From the NCBI GenBank assembly GCA_017893485.1, contig CM030363.1, positions 111,657,073 through 111,721,072 of the forward strand: a stretch of 64,000 nucleotides of DNA. Reading direction: 5' to 3'. Both the position numbers and the translations under genes were made by a program. Positions 22,845 to 35,220 of the stretch are shown here, in pieces. This DNA comes from Hemerocallis citrina. Lineage: Eukaryota > Streptophyta > Magnoliopsida > Asparagales > Asphodelaceae. Position 1 is the first letter of the stretch. Each line of letters starts with the position of its first letter. Under the pieces are notes generated by a model, which was given only the letters and a program-made list of their open reading frames with translations, did not search any database and was not told where the DNA came from.

Positions 22845-23294
22845 TGTAACGCCCAGTACTCAACTCGTACGCACACAATTAACTAAATTCTAGCCACGCC
22901 TACCACAGGCTCCATCAAAAGGTAGGTATACCCGTTAGGTACCTTTATCACTTGGAAATCCTAATATATTCCTCTAATTTCCCTATTCCATCCGATATGG
23001 GATTAAATCCCCAAGGATCAACCGGTCAACAACACCACACCACACACACTTATCCATTCTTTCATTCCTTTAATTATTCTCTTCCTTCATTCATTCCATA
23101 TCTAATGGTCAACCAGTCAACCACACTACACACACTTTTCCTTCTTTCCATTCCTTCCATCCACGTCACCACTTCCAATCCATCCACTCTTTTCTTTCTT
23201 TCTACTTCTTATATACTACTATATATATATACTATATATACCACACTAGTATATATATATATATATATACTCTCTAGAAATACGGGGTCTCACA
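22845..23294 (-). mobile_element. 5' LTR of element C (right copy)
   Basis: 450 bp, TGTAACGCCC to GGGGTCTCACA, followed by the TSD AGCTC, after which the pol sequence of element A resumes. Confidence 0.9.
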
Positions 23295-23299
23295 AGCTC

Positions 23300-24735
23300 T
23301 TTGAGCTCTTCGAGCCGCCGGAGGTCCGCGGATCCCAAGAGAACAAAACTGTCACGTCGACTGCTTGTCTAAACTCGCGTCGTCATCCCTCGGCGGATTA
23401 GACCGAACTGTCCTAATCAAGGTCCTCCTTAAACCCAGCATCGAAGAACCTGAAGTCCTTTGCCTTGCCTCCGGCGATCCAGGTTAGACATGGATGGATC
23501 CTATACAAAAGTTCCTGACCAACGATGAGTTACCGCAGAACCGTGTCGCTGCACGGACTACAAGTATCCGTAACCTAAAGGTTTACCTTAATTGGGGACG
23601 TGCTCTTCAAGCGCTCCTACACCAAGGCTGGTGGGAGACCTTATCCTCGTTGTCTGAAACCAGATGAAGCTAATTATGCCGTAGAGGAGCTACACAAATG
23701 GATTGGAGGATGTCACATGGTCGCTGGCCCGAAAAGAGCTTAACCACGGCTACTACTGGCCGACTATGCTGCAAGACGCTCAGGACCTAGTAAAAAGGTG
23801 CGGTCCCTGCCAAAGGTTCTCTCCGATCAGACGATCGCCCCAAGCTGAACTGAAGTCGCTGGCCAGCCCTACCCCCTTCGCCATGTAGGGGATGGACTTG
23901 GTCGGACCATTCCATAGGCTAGCGGCCAAAGGCGATTCCTCATCGTGGCCGTTGACTACTTCACCAAGTGGGTCGAGGCAGAACTCCTAGCCACGATCAT
24001 GGAGCATCAAGCCCAACAAATCTTCTGGAAGCACATCATTTATCGGTTCGGGATCCCGCGTGTGCTAGCACCGATAACAGAACCCAGTTCGCCGGCAAAT
24101 TTTTTTGAAAGTTTTGTGAAGACCTTAACATTTAACAATGCTTCTCGTCAATCTCTCATCGCCAATCAAACGGCCAAGCGGAAAATGCCAACCGGAAAAT
24201 TCTTGACGGTCTCAAAAATTGGTTGGACCAGTCCTCCAAGGGTCTATGGGTCGAAGAGTTATCAAGCGTCCTCTAGTCACACCAGACAACCAAGAGAATC
24301 CAGACCGGCGAGTCCCCGTTCAACCTGGCATACGAGATCGAGGCGGTCATCCCTCTGGAAGTCAGCATCCCCTCGCCTAGGTACTTGAGCTTCAATGAGG
24401 AATCAAACTTAAACAACTTCAGGGTGAACCTGGACCTCATTGATGAAGTCCGGGAAAGGTCCACCATCCGGTGGGCCATATATCAGCAGCAAATTGAGAG
24501 GCTTTAAAACAAGAAAGTCCTCCCAAACAACATCAAGTAAGGGGACCTCGTACTCAGAAAGCTAGCAATCTCCCAGCCCACAGCCAGAGGCAAACTCGCC
24601 CCCAATTGGGAAGGATCGTATAAGGTCTCCTAAATGGTATATCCAAGTACTTACAGACTCGAAGACCTGGGGGGAAGGATGGTTAAGAGGCCCTGGAACG
24701 CGGAGCACCTCATCAAATTTAAAGAAGAAAAGTGA
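23300..24735 (+). pseudogene. Integrase of element A (broken)
   Basis: Integrase inserts the cDNA. After a degraded linker, the sequence from about 23580 reads F-T-L-I-G-D-V-L-F-K and then an HHCC zinc finger: H-K-W-I-G-G-C-H near 23695, H-G-Y-Y-W-P-T-M and C-G-P-C-Q-R-F near 23801. The catalytic core begins A-V-D-Y-F-T-K-W-V-E-A-E at about 23945. The C-terminal part has L-A-P-N-W-E-G and TYRLEDLGGRMVKRPWN, ending with a stop at 24733-24735. At least three frameshifts and several stops are present. A sister copy lies at 61231-62401. Downstream, the 3' untranslated region holds the tandem arrays. Confidence 0.85.
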
Positions 24736-24829
24736 GGAAGAGTCCACAATTGTAATGGGCGCTACGTGCCAATTTTCTTGTAAACAAACAAACATGATAT
24801 AAAGGCAGGAGATTTTGTTTAACAAATCA

Positions 24830-26508
24830 ATGTTTGTGGATTTCTCAGTCGTTCATGTCCTCGCCGCTCGGCTTGGACTTCGACCACCTATGAAGGATTT
24901 ATCAATCTCTCAAGTCCTTTCCCCTCAGCTCGGACCACGGGTACTAATGTCCTCGTTGCTCAGCATGGACTTCAACCACCTACGAGGGAATTCTCAATCC
25001 CTCACATCCTCGCCCCTTGGCTTGGACTTTGAACACCTATGAGGGACTCTTCAATCCCTCACATGCTCGCCGCTCGGCTTGAACTTCCACCACCTATGAG
25101 GGATTTCTCAATTCCTCAATTCCTCAATCCCTTGCCGTTCGGCTCGGACCACAGGCACTAACGTCATTGCCGCTCGGCATGGACATCTACCACCTACGAG
25201 TGATTTCTCAATCCCTCACGTCCTCACCCCTCGGCCTGGACTTCGACCACCTACGAGGGATCCTTCAATCCCTCACATCCCCGCTGCTCGGCTTGGACTT
25301 CGACCACCTATAAGGGATTAGTCAATCCCTCAAATTTTTGTCCTTCGGCTCAGACCTCGGGAACTAATGTCCTCGCTGCTCAGCATGGACTTCGACCATC
25401 TATGAGGGATTTCTCAATTCCTTGCATCCTCACCTCTAGGCTTGGACATCGACTACCTATGAGGGATTTCTCAATCCCTCAAGTACTTGCCCCTCGGCTC
25501 GGACCTCGGGTACTAACGTCCTCGTTGCTCGGCATGGACTTTGACCACCTACGAGGAATTTCTCAATCCTCAAGCCCTTGCTCGTCGGTGCGGACCTTGG
25601 GTACTAACATCCTCGCCGCTCGGCATGGACTTCTACCACCTACGAGAAATTTCTCAATACATCACGTTCTTGCCCTTCGACTTGGACTAAATCAACCTAC
25701 GAGGAATTCTTCAATCCATCATGTCCCCGCCACTAGGCTTGGACTTCGACCACCTATGAGGGATTTCTCAATCCCTTAAGTCCTTGCCCTTCAGCTCGAA
25801 CCTCGGTTACTAATGTCTTCACCGCTCGACATGGACTTCGACCACCTACGAGGGATTTCTCAGTCTCGCATGTCCTTGCCCCTCGACTTGGACTTTGAAC
25901 ACTTATGAGGGATTTATCAATCCCTCAAGTCCTTGCCCCTCGACTCGGATCTCGGATATTAATATCTTTGCCGCTCGTCATGGACTTCGACCACCTATGA
26001 AGGATTTCTCAATCCCTCAAGTCTTTGTCCCTCCGCTCGGTACTCGGGTACTAATGTCCTCGCAACTCGGCAGGGACTTTGACCACCTATAAGGGATTTC
26101 AAAATTCCTCATGTCCTCGCCCCTCGGCTTGGACTTCGACCACATACGAGGGATTCTTCAATCACTCATGTACTCGCCTCTCGGCTTGGACTTCGACCAC
26201 CTATGAGGGATTTCTCAATCCCTCAAGTCCTTGCCCTTCGGCTTGGACCTCGCGTACTAACGTCCTCGCCGCTCGGTATGGACTTCGACCACCTATGAGG
26301 GATTCCCTCACGTCCTCGCTCCTCGGCTTGGACATCGACCACCCACGAGAGATTCTTGAGTCTCTCACATCCTCGCCACTTGGTTTGGACTTCGATCACC
26401 TTTGAGGGATTTCTCAATCCCTCAAGTCCTTGCCCTTCGGCTCGGACCTCGGTTACTAATGTCCTTACTGCTCGGCATGGACTTCGACCACCTACGAGGG
26501 ATCAATCC
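24830..26508 (+). repeat. Tandem array 1 of element A, left part
   Basis: A basic unit of about 57 bp contains CTCGGCTTGGACTTCGACC, ACCTATGAGGGAT and CTCAATCCCTCA. A 35-bp variant with CTCGGACCTCGGGTACTAA is interspersed. Where regular, three 57-bp units plus one 35-bp unit make a higher-order repeat of about 206 bp, but spacing varies. 57 is a multiple of three, so open frames persist for 60-125 codons; these are not genes. The array continues at 30554 after a solo LTR, and a second copy lies at 62510-63012. Confidence 0.95.
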
Positions 26509-26664
26509 TGTAACACCCCGCAAAATAGCATATCACTATTTTGCATGATAATCCGTGTACAGTTTAGAATTCATGCGATTATGTATTTTCCTAATAAAAA
26601 TGTTTATAAATATTTTTTATACATATAAATTCAATTTATCTTATTTTAAGTATGTACATAAAAT

Positions 26665-26675
26665 ATCTATCTATC

Positions 26676-26729
<54 letters not shown>
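26665..26729. repeat. (TCTA)n/(GT)n microsatellite
   Basis: A short TCTA run followed by about 24 GT dinucleotides within the solo LTR. Confidence 0.95.
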
Positions 26730-26730
<1 letters not shown>

Positions 26731-27140
26731 TTTGATTATATCTGATCGTATATGATATACGATCTATAATTGTTTTGAGTGTGAATATGACCGTATATAT
26801 TTTATGATCTAAATATTCAAATATATTTTTCTATGGGTATATATATACATATTAATTTGATTTATAAATAATCATACATTGTTTTTCATTCAGGTTAGAG
26901 TTTGCTTAACCTAGGGTTAGAGTTCTTTGACCTAACCTAGGGTTAGAAACCCTACTTCTAGAATGACAATTGATGAGATATTGGATGAGATCTTGAGGAG
27001 ATCCAATGGCTCAAGATGAGCCAAGTTTTTGGTGGAAAAGAGTTAGGAAATTGCTAGGAAATTTCCCTAGGATTAAGTTGACTAGATCTACACCCTTCAT
27101 TTCCCACTCACTTCACCAACTCATCCACACCCTCTATTTT

Positions 27141-27148
27141 CTATAAAA
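27141..27148 (+). promoter_or_regulatory. TATA box of LTR family 1 copy 2
   Basis: CTATAAAA, in the same position relative to the downstream A-rich run as in copies 1 and 3. Confidence 0.5.
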
Positions 27149-30100
27149 CTCCATCTTCTCATTCATTTCTTCATCTAGTTGTTTTAAGGGAAAAAAAAAA
27201 AGAAAGGAAGAGAAAGTAGAAGAGAAAATAGAAGAAATAGTAGGTTTAGCCAACAATGAAAATATCCTCTTTGTTGTAGGAACACAAGAACTCAAGGAAG
27301 CAAGCTTGGAGGAGGAGGCAATTTTGAAGACCAGAATCAACTTCTCTTTTGGAAGGGTGGGGGTTCTAAAAAACTATTTGTAATTTTTTTTTATATACAA
27401 TTCTTGTGAGTAGGAGTTAAAGTTAGTAGCTTAATTGACATGCATGAATAATAGTTGAGTTTCACAATTGATTTGATAATTGAGTACAATTTATTGATTT
27501 AGATGCCATGAAGAACTTGTATGTGATGATTGTAAGCTTATCAATTTCTATCTTGTAAATGGCTCAGAATTTGATAACGAAATTTTTTTGACATGCTCTA
27601 GGATGAGTTTAGAGTTCCTCTAATATTTTTCATATTTTTTTTGGTTTTTTTAGTATATCAAACAATTATTTCAATTTCAGGCATTAAGCAGTAGAGAACT
27701 ACTATTTTTCTGAATTCTTGGATGCTCTTCCAGAAATCATATCTCGGGATTGGTTACGTAATTTAGGCCCAAAATTTTACTAGGTGTTCTTGAATGTGTT
27801 AGACACTGTAGTTTCAAATTTCACATTTTTCTGAGTTCGTTTGATACTTCAAAAAAATATGGATTGGCAACTGGTCCAGAAGCAAAAGCTGGTTCAGCTC
27901 TGTTTGGAAATTGAAGTTCGTTAATTCATAATGACTTATTGGTGCATAATCTTGAAATGAAATTTTTAATGTAGTATATGGTATGAGTCAATATCATGTT
28001 TCTAAAATTTCAGAATTGTTAGAAAATATTTGATGGGGTTTCAAAATTATTTTGTAACCAGGAGCTCTATACCCTGCTGAGAGCAAGAGAATGTTTTTCA
28101 CTAAATTCAAAGGGCTATAACTCTGTCTATTTTGAACCTGAATGCAATTTTTGAATATGTTAGACTTGTATATGTCTAGTTACTGAATCTAAAATTTCAT
28201 AAGTATTGGACTCATGGTTGAATTGATATAGAATTTTGAATAGACCATATTCAGTTAAATGCAGATTTAGCTAGTCTATGTACTTGAGCTTTTTTGGAAT
28301 TATATGTTGAGAATTTGGAAGAACAATTAACTAGAGATTTGTAGTAGAGAGTATTAGCTTTCCAAAACATCTTGAATCATGAAATTCCTATTTGTAGAGC
28401 AGAAGTTATGATTTTTTTAAGTTGGGGTAGAACCAGTCTTGATAGAAGGACTTGGGTTTTGAAGAGGAATTCATTTCCCTAAGTGAACACTGATAGAAAT
28501 TGGAGTTTTAGAGTGGTTTAATGGATGAATTTGAGAATGTGATCAACTAGGAAGTTTTATTAGACACTCCTAGCTTTCCATAGAATCTAAGATCGAGTAA
28601 TTCCGATAAGTGAGCAAGTTTTTATGTTAATAGCAAGATGAAGTATTTGCATTGGAGAAGTGTACGGCTGAGAACATATAGGTTTTTTATAGGATCTAGA
28701 TGGTTGAATCTGAAGAAAGGGTTAACTAGAGACTTGTAGAGTAGAGTCTTAGCTTTCTAGAATCGGTTAGATCATGCAATTTCGAATTGTATTTTGGAAG
28801 TTATGAGTTTTTTTGTTCAGGAGTTGCGTTTAAAGTCGACATAGAATTGAGTAAATTTTGTTTTGACATAACAGTAATATTTGTAAATTTATGGAACTGT
28901 GTAATTGGAATCTGAGAAAATGTTCAACTGGAGAATTGAAGTGGGCATTCTTAGCTTCCCAAAAGGTATCAATCCATTCAATTCCAGTACATGGATTAGA
29001 AGTTATGATTTTTCTAATATCAGGGCAGATCTAGGCCTTTAAGTGGAGTGTTTATTTTGCTTTACTCCAAGTTATGGATTTGTGGACTTGTGGCATTGCT
29101 TTGCTCAAGATACTAATTTTATCACGTTTTGAGTATGTTTACTTGTGTTTGATAGCCTTGGTCTATCAAAAGTTGGGTGTCATGTTTGTAAGTAATTGCC
29201 GGTAAAAGGCATTCCTTAGGCATTGTTGTATCACTCGCTGAGGGTCACGGGCCGAGAATTTTGGTCGAAGACCAACAGAAGTGGTGGCAGCCGATGAATA
29301 TCGACCCACCAGGTTATCATTTTGACAGACTAGTTAAGGATCGACTATTTGTTAAACACCGTGTATAATTTGATTGAAAAACATATTTTAGTAATTGTTA
29401 TTAATTAAGTTCTCTTTACTTTTCGCCTAAAAACCAAGTTGGTAATATGGGTGATTCCCTATAATCTGATTTGCTTTAAGAGGCCAGCACTAAGCGGTGA
29501 TAATCGGGGTTGTCTCCTCTTGTTAAAGGGATATGGGTTGTGCTTTTTCAATGGTTAAGAACACGAGAGCCGTATCTCGCAATGTTAATTCCTGAGGTAC
29601 CTTGATAAGAACGGAATGTTACCTTGTTCTATGTTGGTGGACATGACGGACCATAGGGGCTGCGGTCTCGTGGATCTTCGGCGCAATGGGTATGCTGCGG
29701 TGTATCTGTAAGTTCGTCACGACTTTTGAGAGAAATCCAGTGCGACGGTTATAACTGACTAACAAGAATACCCTGAATTTTATAACCTCCTCAATCATGT
29801 GTACTTATCGGGAACAGGAAGTATACAACAGTAGATTGCATTGCATGGCGAGGGTTCGAAACCCTGAAACTAGAGAAGATGGCTTGATCTGGAATGAATG
29901 TATTAAGGATGCATGCGTATCCAGAGTCTTGCTGACAATAGATTAAATGCATCTGTTTCTGTACTTGGTATTAAGCATTAGACTTCAAGTCATGGCATAC
30001 ACAGATACTAGGAAATTAGGATGCACATTTCCTTTTCCATTCAAGATGGTTTGTGGGTGTGCGAGTTAGAGATCGTTGGTTTTATCAGCATTGCGTCAGT

Positions 30101-30553
30101 ACACGTACTGACGTGCCTACTCAATTAGGTGCTGGAAACCAGATTAGGAATGTGGGCATCCAAGTGGAGAAGCAGTGTACTTACCTACAATTCGAGCAGG
30201 TGCAGAAATTTCAGAGTCGCGCAGCGGAAGACTCAAGTCGAGGGGCACGTCCCTGGGAAGCAGATTGACCACCTAGTGGAGTTTCGGCGGTGATCAATTG
30301 ATTACCATTATGGAAAACGGCTGATAGCAATACATGTGGAGTCTATAAATATTTTGTAATAAGTTGTAATGAGTTAATGTAATTTGTATTCCTTGTTCAG
30401 GAATAAGATACATTTGTAATTAATGATGCAATAGCTTTATTTGGCAATAATTTTTTTTTAAAATTCCGTGTTATTATTGTGTTGAGATGCATTTGAAGGA
30501 AAAGATTCTGCTTTGTGTCATGGATTTCCCGTAGTGGGATACGGGGCGCTAAA

Positions 30554-31672
30554 AATCCCTTACGTCCTCGCCCCTCGGCTTGGACTTTGACCACCTAGGA
30601 GGGATTTCTCAATCCCTCAAGTCCTTACCCCTCGGCTCGGACCTTGGGTACTAACGTCCTCACCGCTTGGTATGGACTTCAACCACCTATGAGGAATTTC
30701 TCAATCCCTCAAGCCCTTGACCTTTGGCTCGGACCTCGGGTACTAACGTCCTCGTTGCTCGGCATGGACTTCTACCACCTACGAGAGATTTCTCAATCTC
30801 TCACGTTCTCGCCCCTCGGCCTGGACTTCAATGACCCACAAGGGATTCCTCAATCCCTCACGTCCTCGATGCTCGTCTTAGACTTCGACCACCTATGAGG
30901 GATTTCTCAATCCTTCAAGCCCTTGCCTTTTGGCTCGGACCTCGGGTACTAATGTCATCGCCGCTCGGCATGGACTTCGACCACCTACGAGGGATTTCTC
31001 AATCCCTCACATCCTCGCCCCTTGGCTTGGACTTCGACCACTTATGAGAGACTTCTCATTCCCTCAAGTCCTTTCCCCTAATGTCCTCGCCGCTCGGCAT
31101 GGACTTCGATCACCTATGAAGATTTCTCAATCCCTCAAGTCCTTGCCCTTCAGCACATACCTCGGGTACTAACGTCCTCGCCACTCGGCAGAGACTTCGA
31201 CCACCTACGAGGAATTTCTCAATTCCTCATGTCCTCGCCCCTCGGGTTGGACTTCGATCACCTACGAGAGATTCTTCAATCCCTCACGTCTCGCCGCTTG
31301 GCTTGGACTTTGACAACCTATGATGGATTTCTCAATCCCTTAAGTCGTTGCCCTTTGGCTCGAACCTCGGGTATTAACGTCCTCGCCGCTCGGCATGGAC
31401 TTCGACGACCTACGAGGGATTTCTCAATCCCTCGCATCGTCGCGCCTCAGCTTGGACTTCAACCACCAACGAGAGATTCTTCAATCCTTCACATCCTCGC
31501 TGCTCGGCTTGGACATGGACCACCTACAAGGGATTCTTCAATCCCTCACGTCCTCACCGCTCGGCTTGGACTTCGACCATCTATGAAGGACTTCTCAATC
31601 CCTCGAGTCCTAGCTCCTCAGCTCAGACTTTGGCTATCAACGTCCTCACCCCTCGGCATGGAATTCAACTCA
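30554..31672 (+). repeat. Tandem array 1 of element A, right part
   Basis: Continuation of the 57-bp/35-bp array after the solo LTR. The reading frame stays open for up to 151 codons (31229-31684) only because of the repeat length. Confidence 0.95.
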
Positions 31673-31689
31673 CTGCTTACCTAAAGTTT

Positions 31690-32190
31690 CAGTTTGATTT
31701 ACGGTACTCGCCCACAGCGAGGACCTCCAAGCCCCGTACACAGAGCTGAACCCCCTTTCACCTGCTGATAGCCAGGGGTTGTTCAGCTTTCATCGCCGCT
31801 ACCCTAACTGTTAGTGGGCGGTAGGAGAGCCCTCGGACAAGATTTTCATTTTTGGGCAATTACCCCCGGCAAGCGCCTGGAACCCCGTGTTCCGAGCTGA
31901 CCCCCTTTCACCTGCCGATAGCTAGAGGTTAAGTAGCCTTCATTTCCACTACCCCTAACTGTCCGAGGATGGTAGGAGATCCACCAGTCACAGGATCCCT
32001 CGGACAAGATTTTATTTTTGACACAAGCCATCGGCGACTATCTCGACCCTCGCACTCTGAGCTGACCCCCCTTTTCACCCGCTAACAAATAGGGATAAAA
32101 AGTCATCCATCGCTGTTACCCCTAATTGTCAGAGGGCGGTAGGAGAGCCGGCAGTGACGAGAGATCATAGTGAAGTGAGGAATGGAATGA
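31690..32190 (+). repeat. Tandem array 2 of element A, 150-170 bp unit
   Basis: Three units, each with GAGCTGA(A/C)CCCC, TTTCACC(T/C)GC, TACCC(C)TAA(C/T)TGT and GGTAGGAGA. Two carry CCTCGGACAAGATTTT. GAGCTGA occurs at about 31742, 31891 and 32060. No coding sequence. Confidence 0.85.
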
Positions 32191-32526
32191 GAGGGGGGGG
32201 GGGATTATATAGCCCCAAAGATGAGCATTTATGTCATACGAAGTCGAAATGTCTATTGAAAGCATTTGTGGCCTTGGAAGACGAAATGTCCATTATTATC
32301 CATCATTCAGGAACCCTCGGTCGCCTTTATGTTTCACAAGTCCTCACCCCTCGGCTCTCACTCCCTCCTCGGCCCGGACGAGGAAGAATCATCCTCGGAG
32401 ATCGGATGTGCGCACGAACCAAAAGAACCCATGAAGGACCGATACAATCATGCTCTCTTATTATTATTTCAACCAAAGAAAGTACATCATTACAAGGAGA
32501 GACTTTATTACATCATTCACAATCGG
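32191..32526. other. Non-coding spacer of element A with a minus-strand TATA-like motif
   Basis: The reverse complement of 32204-32214 is GGCTATATAAT, next to a C/G homopolymer run. The rest is unremarkable. Overlapping + strand ORFs (for example 32154-32531) have no recognisable content. Confidence 0.45.
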
Positions 32527-34885
32527 CCTAGGGCTCCTGTATTGAAGCCGCAGGGTTGATACAGACTAGTTCAAGGCCAGCTAAGTGGGTTGGGTCCTCC
32601 TCCGGATCGCCTGGTACCGCCAAGGTAGAAACACATGCGATTGAGCTCTGTGCGTCACAAGGCCTCGCCAGCCCAATTCTCAGGGTCGGCAACGAAGCTC
32701 CGGCGGAAGGGAAAGCGCTTCCAAAAGAGACAGATCGAGATCCGAACATCCCGAGAATTATCTTATACCATTATACCTCTAACTCCTTCCCTACAATAAC
32801 CTCATGAAGAAAAGACTCAGAAGATGGCCACCAAGCAGAAGTGCTAGCCATCGAAAACATAACTTCCACACTTCCCAAGTCACGGTCGGCTGTCAGTTTC
32901 TTGAAACGCGCCAGCTCCAACCTAAGTCCCTTTGACTTATCCATGAATTATTGGATAGCTGCATCTCAATCATAGGCCTCTTTACGGCACCGGGCCAGAC
33001 CGAACTCTAGGGACAAGACCTTACCCCTAAGCTGGCTCATTTCAGTCCGACCGGGGTCTACTCCCTAGGTCGCATCAATCTGACAGGAAAATAGAGAAAC
33101 ATCATTCTGAGCCATATATACCTGGCTCAAAATTCAGAAAATCTCACATGACTGATCACTCCCAAAATTCAAGTCAAACGGTTTTGCCAAAAAGCCCTTT
33201 TCATTACTCAAAAATATGTTTACAAAGATGCGGTGGCCAGTCCACGTTCGATGACTACAAAATACAAACAGAAAAAAGAGGAAAAGAAAATAACAAATAC
33301 TACTGTTGGCCAACCACTTCCTCGGCAGACAAGCTTCTGGACCACCCCGATGGCCACAGCACCCTCCAACAATGTGTCCCCAACCCTAACGGCCCAGTTC
33401 GGGGCCAATGGTTGAAGCCCCGCATCGCCTATGATCTCCTCGGCCGATGGAGCGAAGGGGTGGAGGCCACTCCTCGCCACTTCTATAACCCTCTGGCTAC
33501 TGGAACTTGGGCCCGACTGAGAGGCCTTCTGCTTTTTCATTGTCGGGTGAGAAGGTTCCTCCGAAACCTCCTCGAAGGGGACCATCCCCTGCTTCATCTG
33601 CTCGACCCGTTTGGCCTTCCTCTTCTTTAATAGAACCTCCTCTTAGCGATCTCTAAGTTGTCCATATCTGCAATAAAAGAGAAGCTCATTAGACGAGAGA
33701 AAACACTTGAAGGAAAATCAGACAAAAGACATACTGGAATGGGTGGGGCTCAATCCGATCTGACAGATGCCTCTCCGTCCCATTCGGCCAACCAATACTG
33801 TTGCCCGAACATATCCGCTCAATGTCTGCCCATTCCTAAGCCGTAAAATCAGACTTGCAGGGGCCCTTAAGGCTGGGCTTATAAAAACTCCACGCCGTGG
33901 GTATCACCCAGGGAGTCAGGCTCCGAATGATAAAATAGTTCCCCTTCCAACCTTTAATGGATTCCGGAAGCCCGTGTACAACCCTCATCCCTCGGCGAGG
34001 TGAGATAACCCTTCGTACTCACCAGACGAGCTAATGCCTCGAAAGTACTTCAACCTCAGGGGAATGCCCCTCTCCTCGCAAAGAAGCATGATGCGCACAA
34101 GCAGCTTCCAAGAGTTGGGCCCGTATTGCATTGGGCTCAACAATGCCCAGTTCAGGAACTTCTGAATAAACGGGTGCAGTGGCAATCGCAAGCCCAAACA
34201 AAAAGCGTCCACCGAAACATATAGAAGCAAGGAGCCAAGTTATCCGTCTGGCGGAGCACGGGGCTAAGGATCAGCAACTCATATTTGTGACCAATGAAGT
34301 AGCTAGCTCGGATAACCGGAAGGTCGTCCGCGGTTAGTACAGTTGGCATTATGTCCATAAAGATTTTCTGTCGACCAGGCGAGGACGGCAGTACCCCGTA
34401 TCGGACCAACTCCTCAACATCATCTGGGTACATTCTCATGGAGCTCGGCTAAGGGGTGAACAGAACAATGAGTCTAACTTCAGGAGCCGTCTCATCCGGG
34501 CTGTCCGGTAGGATCCACTTCATTTTCCTCCATTGGATACGACAACCCCTCGGGGGAGAGGGCAACGCCAAAGGGCCAGATTGTTGCCCATTGCCTCGTC
34601 CACTCCTTCCTCGTCCCCATCGACGACAATGACCTCCTCGTCATCCTCTGCACCCTCAATTAGCTCATCCTCCTCCACACTACCAACAACCTCCTCCTCA
34701 TCATCCTCCACCGTGTGCAAGTTCCCTTCTGAGTCGCTCGACTCCACTACAAAGGGCTTCCTGCTGCGGAGCGGCGTGACTTCATAAATCCTCTCCACTG
34801 ATTCCCAAGATGTTGAATGGGAGAGACGCGGGCCATCATCCCGACCCGAGGTAGTGGCGGACGAACCAGACTGATCCCACGACAT
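32527..34885 (-). pseudogene. Antisense ORF (aORF) of element A
   Basis: Tat-lineage elements carry an ORF of unclear role on the strand opposite gag-pol. Here it starts at the ATG at 34885 (M-S-W-D-Q-S-G-S-S). A very acidic segment follows (E-D-D-E-E-E-V-V), then D-D-V-E-E-L-V-R-Y-G-V-L-P and, in another frame, F-C-L-G-L-R-L-P-L-H-P-F-I and P-N-S-W-K-L-L-V-R-I-M-L-L. These last motifs are those of the family named 'putative gypsy type transposon' (PF04195). Further along come low-complexity sequence (33220-33597), a degraded coiled-coil-like part (about 32880-33060, L-E-L-A-R-F-K-K-L) and a C-terminal stretch ending at 32528. Frameshifts near 34240 and 34440 and several stops make it a pseudogene. 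It lies between arrays 2 and 3. Confidence 0.7.
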
Positions 34886-35023
34886 AATGAAAAGAAACTA
34901 ACCTGTTCGAAATGCCGGGGAGTTATCGGAAAAACTTGCCGCCAGTGACTAAACTGCGCTAGGAGAGAAAACTTGGGAACTTGGAGAAATAAAGCAGAGA
35001 TGAAAAATGAGGAGAGGGGTGGG

Positions 35024-35035
35024 GGATATATAGTG
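35024..35035 (-). promoter_or_regulatory. Candidate TATA box for the antisense ORF
   Basis: The reverse complement reads ACTATATATCCC, about 140 bp upstream of the aORF ATG at 34885. That is a plausible promoter position, but no expression evidence can be seen. Confidence 0.45.
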
Positions 35036-35220
35036 AAACCAGCAACTCCTCGAAATTCTCAAAACATGACGTCATCATTACACATGTCACTGCATTAGTG
35101 GCCCACATACGGCCCAATTTCTCCATAAGGCCAACTTCTCCCCAAGTCCCAAATGCTCGGGCCTTGGCATGCACCTCAAACACGCCAAACACCGAAGCAA
35201 GGCTTTGTCCAGTCAGCAAG

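Larger units (their letters stand above)
17251..23294 (-). mobile_element. Element C: chromovirus-like Ty3/gypsy element, decayed
   Basis: Element C is bounded by 448-450 bp LTRs (17251-17698, 22845-23294; about 96% identical by eye) and the TSD AGCTC (17246-17250, 23295-23299). A PPT complement at the left and a Met-tRNA-type PBS complement at the right place it on the minus strand. The interior holds a decayed pol and, further left, an apparent LTR of a second chromovirus with its own PPT. Either C carries a nested, 5'-truncated element or it has recombined. Between the RT remnant and the PBS there is under 1 kb, so gag and protease are mostly lost. Confidence 0.85.
26509..30553 (+). mobile_element. 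Solo LTR (family 1, copy 2) inserted in array 1
   Basis: 4045 bp, TGTAACACCCC to GGGGCGCTAAA (the final CA has become AA). The TSD is AATCC (26504-26508, 30554-30558), and removing the LTR restores the tandem repeat. It contains CTATAAAACTCC at 27141 (TATA box), an adjoining TCTA run and (GT)n at 26681-26729, and no coding region. With no internal region between LTRs, it is a solo LTR left by recombination. Confidence 0.9.

Noticed and set aside
31229..31684. Repetitive ORFs in tandem array 1 (also 25402-25779 and 62500-62970)
   Set aside because: They follow from a unit length divisible by three; frames break at each 35-bp variant and there is no promoter or conserved start.
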